Notes: generated by a model not told the origin, from the letters alone. Numbered from the stretch's first letter, positions 32,814 through 41,110 are shown. The stretch: 64,000 nt of DNA from Pseudomonas sp. ISL-84 (GCA_018613035.1 JAGGRA010000056.1:31661-95660), one strand, 5' to 3'. A program made the numbers and translations.

Positions 32814-32844
32814 GTTCCAATTTGGAAACGTTCCAGTATGGAAC
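32814..32844. promoter_or_regulatory. Tandem operator palindromes GTTCCA-N-TGGAAC
   Basis: GTTCCAATTTGGAAAC (32814-32829) and GTTCCAGTATGGAAC (32830-32844) abut each other just upstream of the HTH gene. Confidence 0.65.
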
Positions 32845-32935
32845 CGACAAATTAATAGATTGCTATTAAAATTAATAGATGAAAGGAAGTGCACCGAATT
32901 CTTTTGAGCCTGGCAGCTTCGTTCGGTGCCTTCGC

Positions 32936-33637
32936 TCATGAAACTTTTCTAGGAAACCAGTTTTCTATGTAGCTGAGGGCTGATTGAAGCTCTTTTCTCT
33001 TAATGTCTTTGTAGCTTGCTACACCAAAACGGTCCTTTAATTCTCGATGTAGTTCCCTAAATAGCTTTGAACGGAACTCTGGATTACTTTCCAGCTCATA
33101 AACCTTTTGAGCGATTCCTTTCTGCACACGTCGTTGTTCGCCACTGGATAGAGTGATATGCTCTTCGACTTTATGATCAATCTCATAGACTAGCTTTCTG
33201 ATTTTATGTTGTTCAGCTTTAATGGTTTGAGTATCCTCCATAAGATCTGCAGTTGTTCTCAGCACCGTTACCAGAGCCTGATCTTTTGATAGAGGAACCA
33301 TGTCTTCTTTAATCGTGTAGTATTCATCGACCAGCCTTTCATATGCATCCCATGCTTGCTCAGTATTTAGTGATTTAGCGTGAAGCCAAGCTCCTTTTTC
33401 AGTCCAAAGATAGAGAATAGAAGTAAATTTAAGGCTGTCGTCAAATTGACGTGACCCTTTGAATTCCCGTAATTCTTCTCCGGATAAGGCAAAATAATGT
33501 TTGCCTTGAACATACCGATCAGCATTTCTTTGAAAGTTCCGGTTAATAATTTTTGCTTCTGTTCCAAAAGCTGCTGCAAGCTGAGTGGTTGTTAATACTC
33601 GCTTACCTCTTTGGCAAATAGGCTGCAATTGATTCAT
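32936..33637 (-). CDS. ORF6N/ORF6C-domain antirepressor-like protein
   Basis: 233 residues. N-terminal ORF6N domain (about 10-105: RVLTTTQLAAAFGTEAKIIN, then RQFDDSLKFTSILYLWTEKG) and C-terminal ORF6C-like part (RRVQKGIAQKVYELESNPEF, LFRELHRELKDRFGVASYKD). Such proteins are frequent just after excisionase genes in lactic and Bacillus prophages and act as antirepressors or DNA-binding regulators. Confidence 0.85.
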   Translation of the reverse strand: MNQLQPICQRGKRVLTTTQLAAAFGTEAKIINRNFQRNADRYVQGKHYFALSGEELREFKGSRQFDDSLKFTSILYLWTEKGAWLHAKSLNTEQAWDAYERLVDEYYTIKEDMVPLSKDQALVTVLRTTADLMEDTQTIKAEQHKIRKLVYEIDHKVEEHITLSSGEQRRVQKGIAQKVYELESNPEFRSKLFRELHRELKDRFGVASYKDIKRKELQSALSYIENWFPRKVS

Positions 33638-33865
33638 TTACATAGCCTCCAGACTTTTTTGTTCTTGGTCACGCATCCAGGCATTGATCGTTTCCAGAGA
33701 AAAGAAAATTCTTCGCCTAACCCTGAAATGTGGGATTTGTTTTTCACGGACCATCGTATAAATTGTGTCAGGATGGACACCAATATAATCAGCCACTTCC
33801 TGAGCTGTAAGAGTTTTTCGCTGCACTTTGAAATGGTCGTGGGCTATTAGCTTTTTGAGATCCAT
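33638..33865 (-). CDS. Excisionase-like DNA-binding protein (HTH_17)
   Basis: 75 residues from the ATG after AGGAGG. MerR/excisionase-type helix-turn-helix: LTAQEVADYIGVHPDTIYTM followed by a wing (IPHFRVRRRIFFSLETINAW). May be the excisionase partner of the integrase or an early regulator; integrase is 4 kb away so this is not certain. Confidence 0.78.
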   Translation of the reverse strand: MDLKKLIAHDHFKVQRKTLTAQEVADYIGVHPDTIYTMVREKQIPHFRVRRRIFFSLETINAWMRDQEQKSLEAM

Positions 33866-33902
33866 ATTTTGCACCTCCTAAGGGTTTCAGATTTTATTTA
33901 GT

Positions 33903-34160
33903 CTAAGCAAGATTTCGCTCACGCAACTTTTTGTTGGGTTTTACTTCAAAAAAAATATCATACGGGTTAGCTTCGAAGAGCTCAGATATTGCAAGAGCTA
34001 TGCTTAATTTTGGGGTACGTACTCCTTGTTCAATCATTCCATAATAACTTTCACTTATTTCGACATTATGGAACCTTTGTAATAAATCAACAACATCTTT
34101 TTGAAGAAGACCCTTTTCCTTTCTTAAAGAAATTAGGATATCTCTACGATTGCTTTTCAT
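33903..34160 (-). CDS. Cro-like Xre-family regulator
   Basis: 85 residues with a full Xre domain: ISLRKEKGLLQKDVVDLLQR then ISESYYGMIEQGVRTPKLSI. Divergent from the repressor at 34331 with four shared operators between. This is the typical place of Cro in a lambda-type switch. Confidence 0.85.
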   Translation of the reverse strand: MKSNRRDILISLRKEKGLLQKDVVDLLQRFHNVEISESYYGMIEQGVRTPKLSIALAISELFEANPYDIFFEVKPNKKLRERNLA

Positions 34161-34171
34161 TTTGCACCTCC

Positions 34172-34281
34172 CAACATTTTGTTGTCTTTATTTTACCCAA
34201 CAAAATGTTGTACGTCAATAATAAAACACAATATTTTGTTGTTGTTTTATTCAATTTGTTTAATTACCCAACTACAGGTTG
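34172..34281. promoter_or_regulatory. Operator array of the lysogeny switch
   Basis: Four 13-bp palindrome-like sites of pattern CAACATTTTGTTG lie at 34172-34184, 34198-34210, 34229-34241 and, more diverged (CAACTACAGGTTG), at 34269-34281, between the divergent repressor and Cro-like genes. Confidence 0.8.
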
Positions 34282-34330
34282 TATAATTAAAGAGTAATTA
34301 TTCCAGAAAGTTATAGAAACGAGGGTATTT

Positions 34331-34762
34331 ATGTCACTACTCGCTGAGAGATTAAGGGAATTAAGAAAAAAGAACAAAATGACACAAAAGGATGTTGCTA
34401 CCTTTCTTGGGATTAGCGAAAGTGGCTATGGATATTATGAGCAAGGACGAAACGAACCTTCATTAGAAACATTAAGAAAGCTAGCTTCTAAATACGGAGT
34501 GTCTGTGTCTTATATAACTGGTGAGGTAAGTGATAAACAAAATTCACAAAAGCCTTCCACAAAAGACGAAAAAGATATTGCAAAAAGAATGGAGAAAATT
34601 CGTCAAGACCTTTCTGAAGACGATGGCTATATGTTAATGGGGGAACCAATTAGCGAGGAAGCAAAGGAATCAATCATGGATGCCATGGAATATGCAATTA
34701 GACAAGCCACCAGGATTAACAAAAAATATATTCCTAAGAAATATCGTGATAAACAGGACTGA
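34331..34762 (+). CDS. Prophage repressor (ImmR/CI-like, Xre family)
   Basis: 143 residues. N-terminal Xre domain (about 5-60: MTQKDVATFLGISESGYGYY then EQGRNEPSLETLRKLASKYG) and a C-terminal acidic region without a LexA-type autoprotease. The adjacent downstream gene encodes an ImmA-type metallopeptidase, so induction likely proceeds by cleavage of this repressor as in ICEBs1 and phi105. Start 4 bases after GAGGG... with reasonable spacing. Confidence 0.88.
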   Translation: MSLLAERLRELRKKNKMTQKDVATFLGISESGYGYYEQGRNEPSLETLRKLASKYGVSVSYITGEVSDKQNSQKPSTKDEKDIAKRMEKIRQDLSEDDGYMLMGEPISEEAKESIMDAMEYAIRQATRINKKYIPKKYRDKQD

Positions 34763-34766
34763 TTAG

Positions 34767-35207
34767 ATGAAGGATTTTATTGTTGCTGAAGTTCAAAGAT
34801 TAATTAAGAAATTCAAGACAAGAGATCCTTTTCTAATCGCTGAGAAACTTGGTGTCCATGTTGTACCATGGGATTTTACGGATGAAGTCCAGGGAATGTA
34901 CAAATATGAGAGAAAAAATAAATTTATTTTCATAAATAACAACTTGGGCAAAGTCCGTAATTTTGTCATGGGACATGAATTAGGTCACTCGGTTCTTCAC
35001 CCCAAACATAATGCTTCATTCCTAAAAAAGAATACTTTCTTTCCAGAAAGCAAATACGAAAGGCAAGCAAGTCAATTCGCTGTAGAGTTGTTACTTCCAG
35101 ACGAAAGTCTAAGTGAATATGAAGATTCACATCTTTCAATCTATGAAATTGCTGAAATATATGGTGTGCCAAGAGAACTTGCTCACTTAAAAAAATTTAA
35201 AAAATAG
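34767..35207 (+). CDS. ImmA/IrrE-type metallopeptidase (anti-repressor protease)
   Basis: 146 residues with the zinc site HELGH at residues 70-74 (in VMGHELGHSVLHPKH) and a later Glu in RQASQFAVELLLPD. Four bases separate it from the repressor stop, so the two are co-transcribed. In ICEBs1 and phi105, ImmA cleaves ImmR after DNA damage. Confidence 0.92.
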   Translation: MKDFIVAEVQRLIKKFKTRDPFLIAEKLGVHVVPWDFTDEVQGMYKYERKNKFIFINNNLGKVRNFVMGHELGHSVLHPKHNASFLKKNTFFPESKYERQASQFAVELLLPDESLSEYEDSHLSIYEIAEIYGVPRELAHLKKFKK

Positions 35208-35316
35208 ATAGTTTTTTCAATAAAACCAAACCATGTGACACGTAGATTTGCGTGTTTTTATATTGAGTATTAATGGGTAATTAATCCATAAATACATAAA
35301 TTTATTAAAAAGGAGA

Positions 35317-35862
35317 TTGGGTAAGATGAAGTACAAGTTTTTACTAGTTATCTCTGTTCTATCTCTAAGCTTTATCTTAGGGGCATGTTCAGGTACAGAG
35401 GAAACTAAAGAGCCGGTAAACAAGCCTACTGATGAAGTTAATGAAAAAGCAGAAGAACCGAGTGACACCGAAAAACAAATATCCGAGCAACAACAGAAAA
35501 CTATTGACTCTCTCAATAACTTCCCAGAGTTCATAAATAATTATAAAGAACTCGGTGAAGAAAAAACGCCTACATGGGATAATTACCTATACGGTCAAGA
35601 AGTAACCTGGTCTGGCACTATAATGGAAATAGGTTCTTCACAAATTTGGATATTAGGTGCAGGAGATTACACCGGTCAAACGTGGGATGATGTTAATTCA
35701 TCAGGTAATGAAGCTTACAATGTTTTTGTTGCAGATTTTACAGGTAATCTTCTCACCGATTTAAAACCAGGTGATAGTGTTACAGTCAAAGGTACTTTAG
35801 AATCACGCGGAGACTATGATTTAAATTACCATTGGAAAATTTATAATTCTGAGATTCAATAA
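35317..35862 (+). CDS. Prophage lipoprotein with OB-fold-like domain
   Basis: 181 residues. Lipobox SFILGAC (Cys about residue 24) after a lysine-rich, hydrophobic signal; then an acidic linker and a C-terminal beta-rich domain (VTWSGTIMEIGSSQIWILGA, LKPGDSVTVKGTLESRGDYD) of tRNA_anti/OB type. RBS AAAGGAG. Position between the repressor module and integrase is where superinfection-exclusion lipoproteins (such as Ltp of TP-J34) are found, but the fold differs, so that role is a hypothesis. A terminator follows directly. Confidence 0.82.
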   Translation: MGKMKYKFLLVISVLSLSFILGACSGTEETKEPVNKPTDEVNEKAEEPSDTEKQISEQQQKTIDSLNNFPEFINNYKELGEEKTPTWDNYLYGQEVTWSGTIMEIGSSQIWILGAGDYTGQTWDDVNSSGNEAYNVFVADFTGNLLTDLKPGDSVTVKGTLESRGDYDLNYHWKIYNSEIQ

Positions 35863-35863
35863 T

Positions 35864-35888
35864 TAGCCCTTTTGGGCTTTTCTTTTCA
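35864..35888 (+). terminator. Terminator of the lipoprotein gene
   Basis: AGCCC-TTTT-GGGCT followed by TTTCTTTT. Confidence 0.8.
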
Positions 35889-36030
35889 ACTTTAAACGAA
35901 CATATATTTCATGGAATTCTTTTGGAAATTAAATAAAATTCCAGGAAGTTAGGGACAGCATGAACAGCATTTATATTTAACCTAATTACTCCTGTTAATA
36001 TAAAAATATTAACAAAATGGGGGATTATTA

Positions 36031-37032
36031 ATGTTGTATGTACCAATTTTAAGATGTAAAGCAGGAGAAAAGGATGCATTAATTCAATTAAAGGATGATG
36101 TAAAAGACAAAATTGTTCCTTTATTTGAAGTTGCACCGGATACTATTTCTAAGTTCTCAGATATAACAAGGGCTTGGAAAAGTAGGAAGTTCTACTTTGA
36201 CTTGCATGCTGCTCTAGAAATCGATAATGAAAAATACTTCGAGCTCATTGATAAATGCATTATGGATGATGTATTGAGTGATATGATTCCAGCGGTACAT
36301 GTTTCTGACAATTCGGAAAAAATTGCAAAGGTTAAAGAAGTATCTGCTAACGGAATTGCGATTAGAGTTACAACTAATGAGCTTTCCGATCCAGACTTTG
36401 ATTTTTCTTTCTCTGACATGTTGAGAGAGAACGAACTTTCAAATTGTGATCTTATACTTGACGCACAGTTTATTAATAATGACACTTTGAATACACAGAT
36501 TTTTGTGTTAAAAAGTACTCTTTCAACTATTCCTAACCTTGCCTCATTCAGGCGAATTATCATTGCAAGTGGATCGATCCCTGATACTCTTAATGTTCCT
36601 AAAGAGGAACTAGTATCCATTCAAAGATTTGAAAAGCTATTATTCGAAAATATCCGAAAAGCTCTAATGCCAAAAGGCATTGAACCGATTTTTTCTGATT
36701 ACACAATTTCACATTACTCCTACTTCGAATTTATTCCTGGAATGCAGATGTCCTTTAAGATCCGCTATGCAGCGGAAAATGAATACTTCATCTATAAAGG
36801 TCTGACTCTTAAAAAGGGAGGGTTGAAAATTGATAAAGTGCTAGAAGGATGTAAAGCAATAATTGAAAAGTCCGGACATTTTAAGGGTCCAGACTTTTCA
36901 TGGGGAGACACTGAGATTTATGATAGATACTCAGGGGAAACAACTGGACCTGGTAATCTTCAAAGCTGGGTTTCAATAGATGAGAATCACCATATTACTC
37001 TCATGGTAAATCTTCTCTCCAACCGGTCCTAG
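36031..37032 (+). CDS. Beta-family protein (T4 'beta protein'-like)
   Basis: 333 residues. The start (MLYVPILRCKAGEKDALIQL) and the early IVPLFEVAPD block are the signature of the beta-protein family. It is a TIM-barrel-like cytosolic protein with no membrane segment; activity unknown. It converges on a sce7726-type gene and their 3' ends overlap by 32 bases. The pair sits between immunity genes and the integrase, a hotspot for defence genes. Beta-family or sce7725-type genes are often next to sce7726 genes, which suggests one system. Confidence 0.82.
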   Translation: MLYVPILRCKAGEKDALIQLKDDVKDKIVPLFEVAPDTISKFSDITRAWKSRKFYFDLHAALEIDNEKYFELIDKCIMDDVLSDMIPAVHVSDNSEKIAKVKEVSANGIAIRVTTNELSDPDFDFSFSDMLRENELSNCDLILDAQFINNDTLNTQIFVLKSTLSTIPNLASFRRIIIASGSIPDTLNVPKEELVSIQRFEKLLFENIRKALMPKGIEPIFSDYTISHYSYFEFIPGMQMSFKIRYAAENEYFIYKGLTLKKGGLKIDKVLEGCKAIIEKSGHFKGPDFSWGDTEIYDRYSGETTGPGNLQSWVSIDENHHITLMVNLLSNRS

Positions 37033-37573
37033 TTTTTAGGGTCTCTCTCGTATAATCCTTCAATAGTTTAAATGCAATGTTTTCAATTGCCATCTCTTTG
37101 AGACCTGTTCTGTCTTTTTTTGAATAACCTCTTACCTTATTTTCTTTAAGGTAAGACCTTAACTCAACATTCCAGAGCAGGTCTAAGAGATTGTACAATG
37201 AGATCTTTTTATTCATTTTGGTTGATCGAATTTTCTTAATTGAAATTGTACCAAACCTATTTACATATGCTACTTGTATACCCCAATGTGAAGGGATATA
37301 GTCAGCAATTCGATCTTCGAATTTTTGACCCACAACAATTGTATTTTTATCAAACGTTTTATCATAGCACTCTATTTGATTTATTAATCTTTCCAGGCTA
37401 TCATGGTCACTCTTTATTTCAAAACCATGAAAAACTCCGTTTGCTAATGCAATATCAGCACGGGCCAATCCGTCGCAAATAACTAGTTCTTCAATTATCC
37501 TGTAGTGTTTGCCGCGGTTTTCTTTATGAATTTTTTCAATTAATTTCGCCCTGATATCAAAATCAGTAAGCAT
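37001..37573 (-). CDS. sce7726-family protein, possible PD-(D/E)XK nuclease
   Basis: 190 residues. A nuclease-like core is visible: ARADIALANGVFHGFEIKSD gives D-x(~10)-E-x-K (about residues 38-57), preceded by a helix with a conserved Glu. Following text (RLINQIECYDKTFDKNTIVV) fits a PD-(D/E)XK fold. The C-terminus is basic. Transcribed towards the beta-family gene with a 32-base convergent overlap. Likely acts as the effector of a defence system, with the beta-family protein as partner, but no experiment on this pair is known to me. Confidence 0.8.
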   Translation of the reverse strand: MLTDFDIRAKLIEKIHKENRGKHYRIIEELVICDGLARADIALANGVFHGFEIKSDHDSLERLINQIECYDKTFDKNTIVVGQKFEDRIADYIPSHWGIQVAYVNRFGTISIKKIRSTKMNKKISLYNLLDLLWNVELRSYLKENKVRGYSKKDRTGLKEMAIENIAFKLLKDYTRETLKTRTGWREDLP

Positions 37574-37756
37574 ATTACTTCACTCCATTTTATTCGTTCA
37601 ATTAAATATTACCATTAGGAAATATTTTTTAGAACAGAGAATTAAATATCCACCTAAAAAGTTGCCTGTTGAACTAGGCATTTTTATTTCAACACCGAAC
37701 AGAACATATATTCCCTTATCGAAATTCTTGATAAAATTAATAAGGAGGAAAAAATA

Positions 37757-38956
37757 ATGGCAAGCGTTCAAAAACGAGGAGCAAACTCTTTTATGCTTGT
37801 TGTAGAGGTCGGTTATGATTCAAAAGGCAAAAGAAAGAAGAAAACCAAAACTATACGAATTAAGGATCAGTCTTTACTAAAAACAAGAAAGAAATTAAAT
37901 GACTACCTGCAGTCAGAGTTAGTTAAGTTCCAAATGGAAATTGAGTCAGGTGCGTACATTACTCCAGAAAAAATGATTCTTGCAGAGTTCGTAAAAGACT
38001 GGCAGAAAAAATATGCTGAAAAAGGCGGGCTAAGTGAACAAACATTAGATGTTTACCTTACTCACTTTAAAAACCACATCCTCCCTGCTCTTGGCCATTT
38101 GCGACTAGACCAGATAAAGCCGATTCATATTGTTAACTTTTTATCTCAATTAAAAAAAGTAGACGGCAGCCCCATGGCTGTCTCCACTGCGCAATATGTA
38201 TATCGTGTCCTTAGAAACATTCTTCAGCGAGCTGCAGATTGGAAGATTATAAAAAGTAACCCTGCTGCAGATGTCTCAAAACCCAGCCAACGAGGAATTT
38301 TAGAGAAAGAAATAAACGTATATGATGAAAATGAAGTAGCCATATTGTTTGATGCTGTTCAGGAAGAACCGGTACATTGGCGTGTATTTACTTCTCTTGC
38401 TCTTGCTGCTGGATTAAGACGTGGTGAATTATTAGGGCTGGAATGGTCTCATATTGACTTGGAAAAAGGTATTGTTCAAATCAAACAGATTATAACACGT
38501 GGTACCGGCGGAAGACCCATTTTAAAAGGTCCAAAATCAAGGAATTCAAAACGGGTTATTTCTTTGCCGCGTATGATGGTAGAGGAGCTAAAAAGATACC
38601 ATATACACTGGAGAAAAGAAAAAATGCGGATGAGAGATTTGTGGATTGAGCATGAGCATGAATTTGTCTTTTGCAATGAAAACGGAAAACACTATTACCC
38701 CACCACGCCTACTACCTGGTGGAAACGATTTACCGACCGGGCTGGAGTCCGATTTATCAGGTTACATGATCTAAGACACACTTCAGCAACCCTACTAATA
38801 AATCAGGGTGTTCATGCAAAAATTATTTCAGAGAGACTGGGTCATTCAAATATCCGTATAACCATGGATACATATGGACATGCTTTACAAACTGCAGATC
38901 AGGAAGCAGCTAACAAATTAGACTCACTTTTTACACGGCAAAAAAATAGCATTTAA
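37757..38956 (+). CDS. int: Tyrosine integrase of the prophage
   Basis: 399 residues. An arm-binding AP2-like N-terminus (about 1-60), SAM-like core-binding domain (75-165) and catalytic domain with R221 (GLRRGELLG), H337 and R340 (LHDLRHT), H363 (LGHSNIR) and Y373 (TMDTYGH). RBS AAGGAGG. The stop lies 100 bp from the 3' end of tRNA-Val, so the tRNA gene is the probable attachment site. Confidence 0.96.
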   Translation: MASVQKRGANSFMLVVEVGYDSKGKRKKKTKTIRIKDQSLLKTRKKLNDYLQSELVKFQMEIESGAYITPEKMILAEFVKDWQKKYAEKGGLSEQTLDVYLTHFKNHILPALGHLRLDQIKPIHIVNFLSQLKKVDGSPMAVSTAQYVYRVLRNILQRAADWKIIKSNPAADVSKPSQRGILEKEINVYDENEVAILFDAVQEEPVHWRVFTSLALAAGLRRGELLGLEWSHIDLEKGIVQIKQIITRGTGGRPILKGPKSRNSKRVISLPRMMVEELKRYHIHWRKEKMRMRDLWIEHEHEFVFCNENGKHYYPTTPTTWWKRFTDRAGVRFIRLHDLRHTSATLLINQGVHAKIISERLGHSNIRITMDTYGHALQTADQEAANKLDSLFTRQKNSI

Positions 38957-39013
38957 AAATTTCGTCAACAATTCGTCAACAATTGGGGTTTACTCTATAT
39001 TTTTAAGAATATA

Positions 39014-39050
39014 GAAAAAGCCTAGAACCGTTGAGGCTCTAGGCTTTTAA
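39014..39050. terminator. Bidirectional terminator between integrase and tRNA
   Basis: AAAAGCCTAGA and TCTAGGCTTTT flank an 11-base loop. Confidence 0.75.
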
Positions 39051-39054
39051 CTGA

Positions 39055-39127
39055 TGATTCCGACTGGGTTCGAACCAGCGACCTCTACCCTGTCAAGGTA
39101 GCGCTCTCCCAGCTGAGCTACGGAATC
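39055..39127 (-). tRNA. tRNA-Val (anticodon GAC)
   Basis: Complete cloverleaf of 73 bases: acceptor GATTCCG/CGGAATC, D-arm with GCTCAGCTGGGAGAGC, anticodon loop TTGACAG between CTACC and GGTAG, and T-loop GGTTCGAACC. CCA is not encoded. Its 3' end faces the prophage integrase. Confidence 0.95.
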
Positions 39128-39370
39128 CTATTTTGTTTTCCCCTAGTGAGGACAATATAAAATATAAACTTTTTTCACATAAAAGTCAATACCGATATTC
39201 ATTTCATTAATAGAAGATTAATAGTTTGAAAATAGATTACATTCACATTACATTTTTTTGATTTAAGTCTGTAATGTATCTTTTTAAGAAAATATGCTTT
39301 ATAATGCCCTCTATATGATTCTTTTGTTAGATGAATCAAATATTTCAGGGTTACGGAAGGAGAAAATTTA

Positions 39371-40144
39371 ATGAAAAAACTAATGTATCCCTTTTTACTA
39401 GTATTACTTTCTGCAGTGTTAGCAGCTTGCGGTGCAGATGAAGAAGGCAAGAGCGCAGAAAAAGATGATAAGGCCAAAACGGCTGAAACGGCTGAAACCG
39501 ATCAGCAGGATCAGCAAAAGCAAATGGAAGAAATGCAAAAGAAAATGGAAGAACAAAAGCTTGAGGAAGATAAAACAGTTGCAATTGTAAATGACCAGGA
39601 AATTCTTGGCCGGGAGTATAATAGCGTTCTTACATCATCCCAAATGATGTTTCAGCAAATGGGACAAGATCCTACTACTAAAGAAGCTGCAGAGCAAATC
39701 AAGGAGCAAACGCTTGATAGCTTAGTTGGCCAGACTCTTCTTCTCCAGGAAGCGGACAAAAAAGGCTATAAAGCTTCTGATGAAGAAGTAAAAAAGCAGC
39801 TTGAAGAAACAAAAGGACAATTTAAAGACGATAAAGAATTCGAAACAGCCATGAAGCAGGCTGGTCTTAATCCAGACTCCTTAGAGAAAGAAATTGCCAA
39901 CAACATTAAATACACAAAGTATATCGATAGCGAAATTAAGCCTGAAGAGGTTACAGACGCCGAGATCCAGAAGTTTTATGATGAGTATGCAAGCCAGGGT
40001 GGCGCTGAAGGCCAAGAGCCCCCTAAACTGGAAGAAGTAAAGCCACAGATCAAGCAGCAGCTTGAACAGCAAAAACAGCAAGAAATACTGGTTAAGCATG
40101 TTGAAGAATTAAAGAAAAGCGCCAAAATCGATATCAAGGTCTAA
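39371..40144 (+). CDS. SurA/PrsA-type lipoprotein foldase-like, no PPIase domain
   Basis: 257 residues. Lipobox VLAAC (Cys about 20), a long charged Gln-rich coiled linker (25-65), then a SurA_N-like chaperone domain (AIVNDQEILGREYNSVLTSS ... DDKEFETAMKQAGLNPDSL). No parvulin domain follows. Probably an extracytoplasmic chaperone anchored to the outer face of the membrane. Monocistronic with a terminator at 40147. Confidence 0.85.
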   Translation: MKKLMYPFLLVLLSAVLAACGADEEGKSAEKDDKAKTAETAETDQQDQQKQMEEMQKKMEEQKLEEDKTVAIVNDQEILGREYNSVLTSSQMMFQQMGQDPTTKEAAEQIKEQTLDSLVGQTLLLQEADKKGYKASDEEVKKQLEETKGQFKDDKEFETAMKQAGLNPDSLEKEIANNIKYTKYIDSEIKPEEVTDAEIQKFYDEYASQGGAEGQEPPKLEEVKPQIKQQLEQQKQQEILVKHVEELKKSAKIDIKV

Positions 40145-40146
40145 GC

Positions 40147-40185
40147 CTCGAGCAGCTTCCCTTTTTGGGTGGCTGTTCTTTTTAT
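40147..40185 (+). terminator. Terminator of the SurA-like gene
   Basis: AGCAGCTTCCC and GGGTGGCTGTT pair imperfectly and are followed by CTTTTT. Confidence 0.65.
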
Positions 40186-40269
40186 ATGATAAAATTACCT
40201 TCCTCTTTTCATCTTCCTCCCCTTGAGAAATTATTTAAATACGGTAATATGTATTGGGGAGGCTACATC

Positions 40270-40884
40270 ATGATAAAACATATAACAATCATTCAAATCA
40301 TTGCAGGTTATTTAATACTCACTTTGGGTGTCTCATTAATTATTTTATCCGGTCTTGGTGCAGGTGCTTGGGATACCGTCTATGTTGGACTTTTTAAAAA
40401 GTTCGGTCTGACAATCGGAACATGGTCATTTCTGGTTACTACTTCCCTAATATTTTTCAACGCACTGCTCTCCTGGGAAAAGCCACAATTCAAATCCTTT
40501 ATAGGTACTTTATTAGCAAGTCTTGGAATCGATCTTTGGCTGGAACTTGTATTTAACAGCACTGATATTACACTTTTTCCTGTTCAAATCCTCTCCTTCT
40601 TTTCAGGTGTTTTATTACTTGGATTTGGCGTTTCCATTTATATCCGCCCAAAATTATTTAGCGGACCCATTGATGGTTTAATGATTGCAACAGCTAAAAG
40701 GTTGAATATTAGCATTAAAAACGCCCGTATCCTAAATGAATCCTTGGCTTTGGCTTTTGGTTTCCTGTTAGGCGGTCCGGTAGGATTAGGTACTTTATTC
40801 GTCGCCATCTTTTTAGGCTACACAATCCAATATGGCACAGTGTTCCTAAACCTCTTGAAAGATAAAGGACTAAAAATTATTTAA
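40270..40884 (+). CDS. YczE/YyaS/YitT-family membrane protein
   Basis: 204 residues from the ATG after GGGGAGG. Four to five membrane segments with the family pattern LGVSLIILSGLGAGAWDTVY and SGPIDGLMIATAKRLN. Relatives are integral membrane proteins of unknown transport or regulatory role. Alternative upstream starts lack an RBS and run into the previous terminator. Confidence 0.85.
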   Translation: MIKHITIIQIIAGYLILTLGVSLIILSGLGAGAWDTVYVGLFKKFGLTIGTWSFLVTTSLIFFNALLSWEKPQFKSFIGTLLASLGIDLWLELVFNSTDITLFPVQILSFFSGVLLLGFGVSIYIRPKLFSGPIDGLMIATAKRLNISIKNARILNESLALAFGFLLGGPVGLGTLFVAIFLGYTIQYGTVFLNLLKDKGLKII

Positions 40885-40888
40885 AAGG

Positions 40889-41031
40889 CGTGCGAATGCA
40901 CCGAGGAGCGTCGGACCGCCCGCGGAAAGCGAGCCCTTGGAGTGGAAATTAACAGGCCAATTTTATAGAGCTATTGTCTTGGAAAGAAGAGGGTGCCCAA
41001 AAGCTATACTTTTGGGACACCCTCTTTTTTA
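40889..41031 (+). repeat. Intergenic repeat, copy A
   Basis: About 140 bp with GCGAATGCACCGAGGAG, GGACCGCCCGCGGAAAGCGAG and a terminal GGGTGCCCAAAAGC...GGGACACCC hairpin. It is nearly identical, in opposite orientation, to 57710-57852. Only found in the chromosomal part. Confidence 0.8.
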
Positions 41032-41055
41032 TGCGAACATATTTTCTGTTAACGC

Positions 41056-41084
41056 TTGAAAAAGAACATTCGTTCGTATATAAT
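41056..41084 (+). promoter_or_regulatory. LexA-box promoter (SOS)
   Basis: TTGAAA, 17-base spacer, TATAAT, with GAACATTCGTTC (41064-41075) inside the spacer, matching the Bacillus LexA consensus GAAC-N4-GTTC. A further half-site CGAACATAT lies at about 41033. Confidence 0.75.
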
Positions 41085-41110
41085 GTAAATATAAGTAAGG
41101 AGGGATTTAT

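Noticed and set aside
34331..35207. HTH gene plus metalloprotease as a toxin-antitoxin pair.
   Set aside because: The four operators, the divergent Cro-like gene and the integrase nearby fit an ImmR/ImmA lysogeny switch better.
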